A DNA stretch of 64,000 bases from JAJFUE01 sp039683515 (GCA_039683515.1 JBDKRG010000013.1:51552-115551), one strand, 5' to 3'; shown: positions 25,108 to 33,146, counted from the first letter of the stretch. The notes: generated by a model from the sequence alone, not told the origin. Numbers and translations are program-made.

Positions 25108-26160
25108 ATGTTCAGGTTATTTCGCACTCCGCGGCGGATGGAAGATCTGGCGCTGTTTTCGCGGCACCTGGCGGGGGCGCTGACGGCGCGCGTGCCGTTG
25201 CCGGACGTGCTCCGCGCGTTCATGCGCGACAGCGAGGACGGCGCGCTCGGCAAGGCCATCGGCGACGTCGCCGACGACGTCGAGCAGGGCAAGGCGCTCT
25301 CGGAGGCGATGGAGCGGCACCCGGAGGTCTTCGCCGCCCCCTACCGCAAGCTCGTGCGGCTCGGCGAGCAGGGGCACTCGCTGCCGGGGATCATGCGCGA
25401 CACCGCCGACCGCTTCGAGGACGGCCTGCGCGTCTACGAGCAGTTCCGCCGCTCCGCCGCCTACCCGCTCATCATCCTCATGGTCCTGTTCTCGGTCTGC
25501 ACGTTCCTGACGATCAAGATCCTCCCCAAGTGGCAGGATATCTTCATGCAGCTCGGCTTCCCGATGGAGAAGATGTTCGCGCACATTTTTAGCCTCGACG
25601 CCAAGAACACGCTGTTCGCCATCAACATTCTCCTGCTGATCCCTTGCCTTTACCTGCTGGCGGCGCTGCTGGGCCTGCGCGTGTGGGGGTGGGGCCCGGG
25701 GCGGATGGCGCTGTCGCTGCCGGTGATCGGGCCGATCATGCGGCTGGCCGAGTCGGCCAATTTCGCGAGCTATCTGTCGCTCCTGCTCGAGCATCGCGTC
25801 CCGCTGCCGGAGGCGCTGGGGCTGATCGCCGAGGCGAGCGAAAACACCTACGTCCGCGACGCGATCCTCGAGTTCCGCAGCCGCTACGAGCAGGGCGAGA
25901 AGCTCGGCCGGATCGTCGAGGACCAGCCGCTCCTGCCGGCGGGCATGGCGGTCATGATCGCGGCCGCCGAGGACCAGGGCGAGCTGGCCCTGACCCTCGA
26001 GCACCTCGGCCGCTTCTACCGCGACCGCACGACGCACGGCCTGCTCGTCATGCGCGAGATCCTTGAGCCGATCCTGCTGATCCTGATCGGCCTGTTCGTG
26101 ACGTTCGTGGCGATCCTGTTTTACTTCCCCATTTTCCAGATTCCGAAACTGATCGGGTGA
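25108..26160 (+). CDS. gspF: Type II secretion / type IV pilus inner-membrane platform protein (GspF/PilC family)
   Basis: The integral membrane platform that links the assembly ATPase to the growing pseudopilus; about 350 residues. It has two repeated GspF domains, each with a helical cytoplasmic part: LALFSRHLAGALTARVPLPDVL at the front and SANFASYLSLLLEHRVPLPEALG in the second half. Three membrane segments are visible: YPLIILMVLFSVCTFLTI, the central NILLLIPCLYLLAALLGL, and the C-terminal ILIGLFVTFVAILFYFPIF. The start at 25108 is preferred because AAGGAG lies 8 nt upstream; an ATG at 25102 is only 2 nt from it. The ATPase gene follows after 7 nt. Confidence 0.94.
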   Translation: MFRLFRTPRRMEDLALFSRHLAGALTARVPLPDVLRAFMRDSEDGALGKAIGDVADDVEQGKALSEAMERHPEVFAAPYRKLVRLGEQGHSLPGIMRDTADRFEDGLRVYEQFRRSAAYPLIILMVLFSVCTFLTIKILPKWQDIFMQLGFPMEKMFAHIFSLDAKNTLFAINILLLIPCLYLLAALLGLRVWGWGPGRMALSLPVIGPIMRLAESANFASYLSLLLEHRVPLPEALGLIAEASENTYVRDAILEFRSRYEQGEKLGRIVEDQPLLPAGMAVMIAAAEDQGELALTLEHLGRFYRDRTTHGLLVMREILEPILLILIGLFVTFVAILFYFPIFQIPKLIG

Positions 26161-26167
26161 GCGATTG

Positions 26168-27418
26168 ATGGACGAGAACCGCAACGAGATGCTGCCGCCC
26201 GTGCCGGCCGGGCCCGATGAGGCCCCGGCGTGGCTGGCGGGCGTGATCGGCTGGGCGAGCGCCCGGCGCGCGACCGACCTGCACTTCTTCCCCGGCGAGG
26301 CCGACGCGGCGCTGTGGTCGCGGATCGACGGCGAGCTGCGCGAGACGGCGCGCTATTCACTCGCGATCCACGAGCGGCTGGTCGCGCGGCTCAAGGTCCT
26401 CGGCCGCTGCACCGATTACAGCGGCGACCCGGTCCAGGAGGGGCGCTTTCAGCTCAACGGCCGCGCGGCGGCGGGCGAGGCGAGGCTTTCGGTCGTGCCG
26501 ACGCTGCGCGGCGACAAGGCGGTCGTGCGCCTCATCGGCGGCGTTGTCGGGCCGATGGGCCTCGGCGAACTCGGCTTTTCGGAGGCGCTCGTCGCGCGGC
26601 TGCGCGCGGCGATGGACAGCCCGCAGGGCCTGATCCTCGCGATCGGCCCGGCCGGCTGCGGCAAATCGACGACGCTTTACGCGCTTCTGGCCGACCTGGC
26701 CGCGCGCTCGAGCGGGCCGGTCTCGATGCTGACGATCGAGGACCCGATCGAGCGGTCGCTGCCGTGCGCGGCGCAGATCGCGGCCGACCCGGCCCGCGGC
26801 CTGACGTTCGCGGCGGGCCTGCGCGCCCTCCTGCGGCAGGACCCCGAGGTCATCATGATCGGCGAGATCCGCGACGCCGAGACCGCGACGACGGCGCTGC
26901 AGGCGGCGCTGACCGGCCACCGGCTCCTGAGCTCGATGCACACGCTCACGCCGGCCGAGGCGCTCGTCAGGCTGCGCCAGATGGGCGCGCCGGCCTACGT
27001 GATCGGCTCGGCGCTGGCCGGCGTCCTGAACGTGCGGCTCGTCCGGCTCCTCTGCCCCGACTGCCGCGCTGCGCATGAGCCAACCCCTGAAATCTTATCC
27101 ATGTTCCCGGAATTGAACTCAGGACTCAGGACTCAGGACCCAGGACTTATTTGCGATGCATCGGGCTGCGAGCGCTGCATGGGCCTCGGCCGGATCGGCC
27201 GCACCGGCCTGGGCGAGTGGCTCGAGCCGACCGCGGCGACGGCCGCGGCGCTGGCCTCGGCCGAGTCGGCGGCGACGATCGCCCCCACGCTTTCGGTCGG
27301 CGTCGGCGCGCGCGAGGCCGCGCTCGAGATGCTGCGTGGCGGCATCATCGCGCCCGCTGAGTTGGCGCGCCTGGCCGGCCTGGTCACGTTATCGCCTCGG
27401 GTGGAAGGACAATCATGA
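26168..27418 (+). CDS. gspE: Type II secretion / type IV pilus assembly ATPase (GspE/PilB family)
   Basis: The cytoplasmic ATPase that powers pseudopilus assembly. At 416 residues it lacks the N1 domain of classic GspE but keeps the N2 region (RATDLHFFPGE). Walker A is GPAGCGKST (160-168), the Asp box is TIEDPIE, Walker B is VIMIGEIRD and the His box is TGHRLLSSMHT. The zinc site keeps four cysteines (CPDC at 296-299, CERC at 334-337). The loop between the two pairs contains residues 317-327 (NSGLRTQDPGL) encoded by a 7-bp tandem repeat that is otherwise intergenic here. The next gene overlaps its stop by 4 nt. Confidence 0.94.
   Translation: MDENRNEMLPPVPAGPDEAPAWLAGVIGWASARRATDLHFFPGEADAALWSRIDGELRETARYSLAIHERLVARLKVLGRCTDYSGDPVQEGRFQLNGRAAAGEARLSVVPTLRGDKAVVRLIGGVVGPMGLGELGFSEALVARLRAAMDSPQGLILAIGPAGCGKSTTLYALLADLAARSSGPVSMLTIEDPIERSLPCAAQIAADPARGLTFAAGLRALLRQDPEVIMIGEIRDAETATTALQAALTGHRLLSSMHTLTPAEALVRLRQMGAPAYVIGSALAGVLNVRLVRLLCPDCRAAHEPTPEILSMFPELNSGLRTQDPGLICDASGCERCMGLGRIGRTGLGEWLEPTAATAAALASAESAATIAPTLSVGVGAREAALEMLRGGIIAPAELARLAGLVTLSPRVEGQS
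27117..27148 (+). repeat. In-frame ACTCAGG heptamer repeat within gspE
   Basis: Three ACTCAGG units and an ACCCAGG unit, encoding SGLRTQDPG in the zinc loop. The same repeat is intergenic at 38497-38527 and 51522-51570. Confidence 0.85.
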
Positions 27419-28176
27419 GCCGTCAGCCTGCCCAGCTTCCGTTGTCGTTCAGGATCTTCCGAAGCATCGCGATCGGGGCTCTGGTCTTCGGTCTGGGATT
27501 CGTGATCGTCAGCGTGGTCATGTCCGACAGGCCCAGGTCCGGTTTTTCAGCGGGGGATTCACGGGCTCCCATCTGGGGCGTCTCGGCGATCTTCCTGATC
27601 GTATTTGTCCATCTCTGGGTCGTGCTCCGCGCGCGGCGGCTCATGCGCAACTCCGCCGGCGACCTCGTGGTGTTCATCCCGCTCGCGGCGTATCTCATCG
27701 CGAGCCTCGCCGTGATTCTGTTGCATGTGTTTTATGCCATATTGACCGCTTTCGGCGTGCCCGGCTTCGGTCCAACGAACCTTCTCTATACGATTGGCGG
27801 GCTCGGCATGATGTTCCTGCCCATCGTGATCGTTTCGCTGCTCATCAGGCCGATGCTGGCCTACTCGATACCGAGCAACTGGATTTCGGTGATCCCGCTG
27901 GTCATCAGTTACGTGGCAGCGCTCTCGGCGGCGATGCTCGTCGCGTCGGTTTTCGATGAGCGGACGCTCCAGTTTTTCCTGAACTTTCTCGGTTTCGAGG
28001 AACGACGCAGTGTTGGGTGGGTCATGTTCGTGTTCGTTATCATGATCCTGTGTTATTACGTTGCGCTCGGCGGGGTGATGTTCCCGACGCATCGAAAACT
28101 GGGCAACCTGTGGCGGCCGAAACCGCTGCCGAAACTCCCGCACCGGCCCATCCCGGCCCAGGAGGCGAAACTGTGA
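27415..28176 (+). CDS. Polytopic membrane protein of the secretion cluster, unknown function
   Basis: A 253-residue protein with about six membrane segments (for example IAIGALVFGLGFVIVSVVM, VSAIFLIVFVHLWVVL, LIASLAVILLHVFYAIL). It ends in a short basic, proline-rich cytoplasmic tail (RPKPLPKLPHRPIPAQEAKL). It does not match GspC, L, M, O or any named component I recognise. It overlaps the ATPase stop by 4 nt and its own stop overlaps the next GTG, so it is tightly coupled within the operon. Confidence 0.8.
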   Translation: MSRQPAQLPLSFRIFRSIAIGALVFGLGFVIVSVVMSDRPRSGFSAGDSRAPIWGVSAIFLIVFVHLWVVLRARRLMRNSAGDLVVFIPLAAYLIASLAVILLHVFYAILTAFGVPGFGPTNLLYTIGGLGMMFLPIVIVSLLIRPMLAYSIPSNWISVIPLVISYVAALSAAMLVASVFDERTLQFFLNFLGFEERRSVGWVMFVFVIMILCYYVALGGVMFPTHRKLGNLWRPKPLPKLPHRPIPAQEAKL

Positions 28177-28796
28177 GCCGCGATAGAATCCAACAATACG
28201 CGACCGCCGTCGTCCTGGCCCTCCTCGCGACGCAAGCGAGTTGGGCCAACCCCCGCGCGTCGTTCTCGAGCCAGGCCCAGATGATGGCCGGGATGGCTGC
28301 TTTGGCGCTGTTAGCGTTTTGGGTCGTCGGATCATTTATGGCCGCAGTTTGGATGCCGAATTACCGGCGGACCAAAGGGCTTTTCTGGCCGCGATCGCTG
28401 CCGCGGGTGCGGCATCGGGGCGGTTTCACGCTCATCGAGCTGCTCATCGTCATCGCGGTCGTGGCGATCCTGATGCCGCCGTTCGTGAGGCTCACCGCGC
28501 AGGGGCGGATCGCCGCCGAGCGCGAGGCCCTCTCGCGCGAGTCGCTGGCGCTGGCCCAGGACGAAATGGCCTGGCTGCGCGCCCAGCCGGCGCTCCCGGC
28601 CCCCGGCGTCCACCCGATCGACCCGCAGATCGTCGCACTGCACAAAACCGTCGCGCCGATGGCGCGGCTCGAGATCAGCCAGACGAGCGGGCCGCTCGTC
28701 CAGGCGCGCGTCAGGGTGGACTTGCAATCGAAGGGGATCGGCACCCCCATCTCGGTCGCGGCCCTGATCGCCCCGCGCAAGGAGGCCCGGCCATGA
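28173..28796 (+). CDS. Pseudopilin with unusual N-terminal membrane extension (GspI/H-like)
   Basis: The frame begins at a GTG overlapping the previous stop (GTGA) and encodes 207 residues. The first 78 contain two hydrophobic segments (YATAVVLALLATQASWA and MMAGMAALALLAFWVVGSFMAAVW). Then comes a canonical prepilin signal RHRGG-FTLIELLIVIAVVAILMPP (Gly84/Phe85, Glu89). Either this is a genuine fusion with a membrane module, or translation of the pilin restarts internally, for example at GTG 28407 (MRHRGG-FTLIE, 129 residues). I cannot decide between these. The next gene overlaps the stop (ATGA). Confidence 0.75.
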   Translation: MSRDRIQQYATAVVLALLATQASWANPRASFSSQAQMMAGMAALALLAFWVVGSFMAAVWMPNYRRTKGLFWPRSLPRVRHRGGFTLIELLIVIAVVAILMPPFVRLTAQGRIAAEREALSRESLALAQDEMAWLRAQPALPAPGVHPIDPQIVALHKTVAPMARLEISQTSGPLVQARVRVDLQSKGIGTPISVAALIAPRKEARP

Positions 28797-29257
28797 GGCG
28801 TCGCGCGTTTACGCTCATCGAGCTCATGATCGTCGTCGGCATCATCGCGATCATGTCCGGGACGATCCACGCCGTGGTCGTCCGGATGATGGACGTCCAC
28901 CAGCGGTTCGACCGGCGCATTGCCGTCCAGGCGCGCGGCGACGACGCTGTCGAGGCCTGGCGCAAGGACGTGGCGCTCGCCGGAAGCGTTATGGTTGCCG
29001 AGGGCGGCCGAGGAGCGACGCTCGAGCAGGGCGGCCGCCGGATCGAATACGCGTTCGACGGCGGCAAGCTCCTCCGGCGCGAGGCCGGGGCCGAGCGGAT
29101 CCTGGCCGAGCGGGTCGTCTCGGCGGCGATCGAGCCGGCGGGCGGCGTCTGGCGGCTGAGCTTCACGGTCGAGGAGTCGGACGGGGTCCGCAAACTGACG
29201 CAGAGTTTTGCCGGGATCGGCGCGCCGCTGATCCCCGCGCCGGAGGTGAAACCATGA
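28793..29257 (+). CDS. Minor pseudopilin (GspJ-like)
   Basis: A 154-residue pseudopilin. The signal is MRRR-AFTLIELMIVVGIIAIMSGTI, with Ala rather than Gly before the cleavage point as written (RRRA-FTLIE), a tolerated variant. The globular part (AVEAWRKDVALAGSVMV and TLEQGGRRIEYAFDGGKLLRRE) matches the layout of GspJ/PulJ-like minor pseudopilins. GGAGG lies upstream, inside the previous gene. The stop overlaps the next ATG. Confidence 0.85.
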   Translation: MRRRAFTLIELMIVVGIIAIMSGTIHAVVVRMMDVHQRFDRRIAVQARGDDAVEAWRKDVALAGSVMVAEGGRGATLEQGGRRIEYAFDGGKLLRREAGAERILAERVVSAAIEPAGGVWRLSFTVEESDGVRKLTQSFAGIGAPLIPAPEVKP

Positions 29258-29676
29258 ACGGCCGGATGACGCCATCGGGCGGGCGCCGCGGCGCGGGCCT
29301 TCTGTTCGTGATCGTGATGCTGCCGCTGGCGATGATGCTGATGGTCCTGTTGCTGGGCAACCTGCAGATCCGCCAGTTCGAGATGCGCCGCAACGAATGG
29401 CGCGTCCAGTCGCGGCTGCTGGCCGAATCGGCCCTGGCGCTGGCCTCGACCATGGCCGAAGACCCCGACCGGCCGGTCAGCGGCTCGATCGAGGGGGCCG
29501 GCCGCTACCGGCTCGAGCGCCGGACCCGCCCCGACGGCGCCAGCGTCCTGGTGGCCACCGGCACGGCCGGCCAGGCCGACTACCGGGTCATCACCGAGAT
29601 CGAGGCGACCCGCTCGGGCGGCCGGCTCACCCCCCAAGCCGCCCGCCACTGGGCCGAATCCCCCGAAACCAAATAG
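29254..29676 (+). CDS. PilX/GspK-like small pseudopilin component
   Basis: A 140-residue protein. The N terminus (SGGRRGAGLLFVIVMLPLAMMLMVLLLGNLQIRQFEMRRNEWRVQSRLLAESALAL) is a PilX_N/GspK-type hydrophobic helix and amphipathic extension, without the Glu5 typical of major pilins. That matches GspK and PilX, which cap pseudopili. It is the last gene of the secretion cluster. No secretin (GspD), C, L, M or prepilin peptidase gene is present in the window. Confidence 0.75.
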   Translation: MNGRMTPSGGRRGAGLLFVIVMLPLAMMLMVLLLGNLQIRQFEMRRNEWRVQSRLLAESALALASTMAEDPDRPVSGSIEGAGRYRLERRTRPDGASVLVATGTAGQADYRVITEIEATRSGGRLTPQAARHWAESPETK

Positions 29677-29838
29677 GATCATCGCTTTTACAGGACCCAC
29701 GGGGCCCATACGCCGCTTTTCCCCTCCATTTTCTCCTCGTGATCAGGATTGGCTTTGGTTATGATTGTGCGGCTATGCGCCATGTCTCCGCGACCGGGCG
29801 TTGGATGAAAAATTGTCGTCAAGACACATTTTTTGGAT

Positions 29839-29867
29839 TTGACTTCGCGTCCCTGCGTGGAGAGAAT
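29839..29867 (+). promoter_or_regulatory. Promoter of the tRNA-Trp/secE/nusG operon
   Basis: TTGACT (5/6), 17 bp, GAGAAT (4/6). Transcription would begin near 29874, 8 nt before the tRNA. The rest of 29677-29881 contains no gene. Confidence 0.55.
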
Positions 29868-29881
29868 GGCCGTTTGTGTGA

Positions 29882-29957
29882 AGGCCAGTAGCTCAATTGG
29901 TAGAGCACCGGTCTCCAAAACCGGGGGTTGGGGGTTCGAGCCCCTCCTGGCCTGCCA
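29882..29957 (+). tRNA. tRNA-Trp (CCA anticodon)
   Basis: A complete cloverleaf. The 7-bp acceptor is AGGCCAG/CTGGCCT, the D-loop is AGCTCAATTGGTAGAGC and the anticodon loop CTCCAAA has anticodon CCA. The T-arm is GGGGGTTCGAGCCCC and the 3' CCA is encoded. It sits directly before secE, a classic tRNA-Trp/secE/nusG arrangement. Confidence 0.97.
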
Positions 29958-29967
29958 CTCAAACCGC

Positions 29968-29987
29968 GTCCGGCCATAAGGCCGGAC
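29968..29987 (+). other. Hairpin between tRNA-Trp and secE
   Basis: GTCCGGCC-ATAA-GGCCGGAC, a perfect 8-bp stem without a T-run. It may be a processing or stabilising stem rather than a terminator. Confidence 0.45.
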
Positions 29988-30012
29988 GGAAGACGAGCGA
30001 AGCGAGTTCATC

Positions 30013-30273
30013 ATGACGGGATTGATTGTATTCCTGGTTCTCTTGGGCATTTTTGCGGCGATTGCATGGCAAAAAGGCTGGTTCGGCGGACTTGCGGAAT
30101 ATTTCAACCAGGTAAAGTTCGAGATGGGCAAGGTGACGTGGCCCAGCCGGGATGAAGTGATCAACTCGACCGTGCTGGTCTTCATCGTCACGATCATCCT
30201 GACGTTCATGGTGATGATCGTCGACGGCGCCTTCGCCAGGTTGTTCAGCATGCTGCTGCTTGGCTCCAAATGA
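30013..30273 (+). CDS. secE: Preprotein translocase subunit SecE
   Basis: A small essential subunit of the SecYEG channel, 86 residues. The conserved amphipathic segment KFEMGKVTWPSRDEVINST is followed by the single C-terminal membrane helix (VLVFIVTIILTFMVMIV). An extra N-terminal hydrophobic helix (GLIVFLVLLGIFAAIAW) gives two segments in all. Its position between tRNA-Trp and nusG supports the call. Confidence 0.96.
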   Translation: MTGLIVFLVLLGIFAAIAWQKGWFGGLAEYFNQVKFEMGKVTWPSRDEVINSTVLVFIVTIILTFMVMIVDGAFARLFSMLLLGSK

Positions 30274-30330
30274 CGTTAGGGAGAATGTTTCGATAACGTG
30301 GTAATGGTAAAGCTAGGAGATAATCCGCTC

Positions 30331-30867
30331 ATGGCAGGTCAGACCCAGTGGTATGCGGTGCATACCTATTCCAGCTTCGAAAACAAGGTCCGGACAACCA
30401 TCGAACGGCTGGTCCAGCTCGAGGGGCTGGGCGATTCGGTCCGGCAGGTCGTCATCCCGCTCGAGCCGGTGATCGAGATCAAGAGCGGCAAAAAGCACAC
30501 CGTCATGCGTAACCTGATGCCGGGCTACCTGCTCATCGAAATGGAAGCGCGCGACGACATCTTCGACATGATCCGCAACGTCAAGGGCGTCAGCGGGTTC
30601 GTCGGCGGCGGGGCCAAACCCGCGCCGCTGAGCCAGGGCGAGGTCGACAACATCCTGTCGATGATGGCCAGCAAGGCCGACAAGCCCAAGCCCGAGATCA
30701 GCTACGCCGAGGGCGACCAGGTCAAGGTCACCGAGGGGCCGTTCACGAACTTCATCGGGACGGTCGAGCATGTGGACGAAGAGAAGCACCGCCTGTCGGT
30801 GATGGTTTCAATTTTTGGGCGCCCCACGCCCGTCGAGCTCGACGTCCTGCAGGTCGAGCCGGTCTGA
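30331..30867 (+). CDS. nusG: Transcription termination/antitermination factor NusG
   Basis: It binds RNA polymerase and couples transcription with Rho or ribosomes. The 178-residue protein starts MAGQTQWYAVHTYSSFE, the standard NusG N terminus. It has MPGYLLIEM and the C-terminal KOW motif (EGDQVKVTEGPFTNFIGTVEHVD). An upstream GTG at 30298 in frame would add 11 residues of non-family sequence; AGGAG 11 nt before ATG 30331 supports the shorter form. Confidence 0.96.
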   Translation: MAGQTQWYAVHTYSSFENKVRTTIERLVQLEGLGDSVRQVVIPLEPVIEIKSGKKHTVMRNLMPGYLLIEMEARDDIFDMIRNVKGVSGFVGGGAKPAPLSQGEVDNILSMMASKADKPKPEISYAEGDQVKVTEGPFTNFIGTVEHVDEEKHRLSVMVSIFGRPTPVELDVLQVEPV

Positions 30868-30938
30868 TCGTGAATCAAAAGGGGCCGGCCGGCCGCTACG
30901 CGAGGCCGCGCGGCAATATCAGCGAAAGTCGTTGACAG

Positions 30939-31364
30939 ATGGCAAAGAAAGAGATCGCACAGGTCAAAATTCAGGTTCCGGCGGGCGCAGCCAACCCGGC
31001 GCCGCCGATCGGCCCCGCCCTGGGCCAGCACGGCGTCAACATCATGGAGTTCTGCAAGACGTTCAACGCCAAGACGAAGAACCAGGAAGGGCTGATCATC
31101 CCGGTGGTGATCACCGTCTACAGCGACCGCTCCTTCACGTTCATCCTCAAGTCGCCCCCGGCGGCGGTGTTGATCAAGAAGGCCGCGGGCCTGGCCAAGG
31201 GCTCGGGCACGCCCAACAAGACCAAGGTCGGGACGATCACCAAGGCGCAGATCTGCGAGATCGCCAAGACCAAGATGGCCGACCTGAACGCGCACGACGT
31301 CGAGGCCGCGGCCAGCATGGTCGCCGGCACGGCGCGCTCGATGGGCGTCACGGTCGTCGAGTAA
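30939..31364 (+). CDS. rplK: 50S ribosomal protein L11
   Basis: Part of the GTPase-associated centre of the large subunit. The 141-residue protein has the L11 segments VKIQVPAGAANPAPPIGPALGQHGVNIMEFCK, GLIIPVVITVY and GTARSMGV. The expected next gene, rplA, is 840 bp away because a REP transposase unit lies in between. Confidence 0.98.
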   Translation: MAKKEIAQVKIQVPAGAANPAPPIGPALGQHGVNIMEFCKTFNAKTKNQEGLIIPVVITVYSDRSFTFILKSPPAAVLIKKAAGLAKGSGTPNKTKVGTITKAQICEIAKTKMADLNAHDVEAAASMVAGTARSMGVTVVE

Positions 31365-31437
31365 GATCCGGGAACTTTTCCGGATTGGCTCGATCTTACG
31401 CGCCGACCAATGGGCACGAAAAGGCAGCTTTGGTTTA

Positions 31438-32117
31438 GCCTGCTTTAGCAGGCTCTGCTTTGCCCCCGGCTTCAGCCGGTGGGTACGGGATGGAGAGGAG
31501 ACGCAAACAGCGCGCTTCAGCGCGGCTTCTCGAAAGGGGCTTCAGCCATGCTTTCGACCTCAAGTCATGTGTTCTCGGAACTTTATGTGCATCTGAACTG
31601 GCACACCAAGAACGACCTTCCGATGCTTGACTTGAAACTGGAGCCAATGTTGTTCGAATACATCCAAAATTACTGCGAGAAGTGCAAAGGGATCGGATTC
31701 GAGGGCATCGGAGGAACCAGCGACCATATCCATGTTTTGATACAGTTCGAGCCATTTATCTGCCTGGCTGACTGGATCGGCAAGATCAAAGGCGCCAGCT
31801 CTCACGCGATGAATGAAAGATTCGGCAGAGACCGGCTTCAGTGGCAAAGAGGGTATGGCGCTGTCAGTTTTGCCAAGCATGATATGCCGAGGTTGCTTGA
31901 ATACGTGCAGAACCAGAAAGAGCATCACCGGAAGGGCAAAGCGAATAGGACATTGGAGTTGTTTGGAACGTATATGGAGAATGAGCCGGAAGAAGCCGGG
32001 ATGAATTAATCTGAAGGTGGTCGTCGGGAAGCCGCGCTGAAGCGCGCTTGTTGAGTTTTAAAGACCTTTCACCCACCGGCTGAAGCCGGGGGCAAGGCAG
32101 AGCCTGCTAAAGCAGGC
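31438..32117 (+). mobile_element. REP/RAYT unit inserted between rplK and rplA
   Basis: Outer arms 31438-31484 and 32071-32117 are inverted 47-bp copies with one mismatch, containing GCCTGCTTTAGCAGGC and CCCGGCTTCAGCCGG palindromes. Inner arms 31511-31530 and 32029-32050 are inverted CGCGCTTCAGCGCGGCTTCT copies. They bracket the transposase gene at 31548-32009. A solo CCGGCTTCAGCCGG core is also found at 61235-61248. Confidence 0.9.
31548..32009 (+). CDS. REP-associated tyrosine transposase (IS200-like, RAYT), second type
   Basis: A Y1/HUH transposase of 153 residues. The HUH motif is SDHIHVLI (His60, His62) and the probable catalytic tyrosine is Tyr119 (RLLEYVQNQKEHHRKG). The start at 31548 has AAAGGGG 9 nt upstream; the frame runs on upstream only through REP sequence. 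It is clearly distinct from the transposase at 22160. It reads in the same direction as the ribosomal genes around it, so it may be cotranscribed with them. Confidence 0.93.
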   Translation: MLSTSSHVFSELYVHLNWHTKNDLPMLDLKLEPMLFEYIQNYCEKCKGIGFEGIGGTSDHIHVLIQFEPFICLADWIGKIKGASSHAMNERFGRDRLQWQRGYGAVSFAKHDMPRLLEYVQNQKEHHRKGKANRTLELFGTYMENEPEEAGMN

Positions 32118-32204
32118 TGATCAATGACCCAGACTCGGTTAACGCGAGTAGGGTAAAAGATGTGGGAGGCTGTCAACAGCCGTTTGCACCACGGGAGGAT
32201 GAAG

Positions 32205-32885
32205 ATGCCACGTCACGGTAAGAAGTATCGCGAGTCGATCAAGAACCTGCCCCAAGGCGGGAAGTATTCGGTCCCGGAGGCGGTCGCGCTTCTGAAGAAG
32301 TGCGCCTACGCCAAGTTCGATGAGAGCGTCGACCTGGACGTCCGCCTGGGCGTCGATCCGCGCAACGCCGACCAGCAGGTCCGCGGCACGGTCAACCTGC
32401 CGCACGGCACCGGCAAGACGGTCCGCGTGGCGGTCTTCGCCAAGGGCGACGCCGCGGCCGCGGCCGAAGCCGCCGGGGCCGACGCCGTCGGCGCCGAGGA
32501 CCTCGTCGCCAGGATCCAGGGGGGGTGGCTCGAGTTCGACGCCGCCGTCGCCACGCCGGACATGATGCGCGAAGTCTCCAAGGTCGGCAAGGTCCTGGGT
32601 CCGCGCGGCCTCATGCCGAACCCCAAGACCGGCACGGTCACGCCCAACGTCGGCCCGGTCGTCAAGGAACTCAAGGCCGGCAAGGTCGAGTACCGGCTCG
32701 ACAAGACCGCCAATGTCCACTGCAGCATCGGCAAGAAGAGCTTCAGCGAGCAGCAGCTGGCCGAGAACCTGCAGACGCTGCTGGACGCCCTGAACAAGGC
32801 CCGTCCGGCCTCGGCCAAGGGCATTTACATGAAATCGGTTTCTGTCAGCACGACGATGAGCCCGGGCGTGGCCATCAAGATTTAA
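32205..32885 (+). CDS. rplA: 50S ribosomal protein L1
   Basis: It forms the L1 stalk at the E site and autoregulates its operon in many bacteria. The 226-residue protein starts MPRHGKKYRE. It has the family segments VDLDVRLGVDPRNADQQVRGTV, LPHGTGK, KVGKVLGPRGLMPNPKTGTVT and the C-terminal KSVSVSTTMSPGV. GGGAGG lies 6 nt before ATG 32205; an ATG at 32199 is too close. It is separated from rplK by the REP/transposase unit. Confidence 0.97.
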   Translation: MPRHGKKYRESIKNLPQGGKYSVPEAVALLKKCAYAKFDESVDLDVRLGVDPRNADQQVRGTVNLPHGTGKTVRVAVFAKGDAAAAAEAAGADAVGAEDLVARIQGGWLEFDAAVATPDMMREVSKVGKVLGPRGLMPNPKTGTVTPNVGPVVKELKAGKVEYRLDKTANVHCSIGKKSFSEQQLAENLQTLLDALNKARPASAKGIYMKSVSVSTTMSPGVAIKI

Positions 32886-32888
32886 GCT

Positions 32889-32917
32889 TTGTAAAATCAG
32901 TGCTGATACTGTAAGAT
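32889..32917 (+). promoter_or_regulatory. Putative rplJL promoter
   Basis: TTGTAA (4/6), 17 bp, TAAGAT (4/6) begins 4 nt after rplA. A start near 32924 coincides with the 5' side of the L10 leader. Confidence 0.45.
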
Positions 32918-32924
32918 GTGAAGT

Positions 32925-33062
32925 TGGCCGCCGACCCCCTGGTGGATCGAGCGGCCAAGCTGTCCGAGCCCGAGACAGCAGGTCCCGCCGGCGGGCGGGG
33001 TAATGCTTCTTGCTGGAGCGCCTGCCGAGGCATGGTTCCAGGACTCATCGAGTGGAGGTCGA
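32925..33062 (+). ncRNA. Ribosomal protein L10 leader
   Basis: It contains the L10-leader landmarks in order: CCCGAGACAGCAGG, a stem region, GGGGTAATGC, TGCTGGAGC, and the characteristic CGCCTGCCGAGG. This is the L10(L12)4 binding site, a mimic of the 23S rRNA site, used for feedback control of rplJ-rplL. The limits are approximate. Confidence 0.85.
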
Positions 33063-33146
33063 ATCCCTCCCCCTCGGCGGTCGCCATGCCCCCAGATATG
33101 GGCGCATGGGCGGCTCAACCGAAGGGGAAGGGAGGTGAGTGACCTA

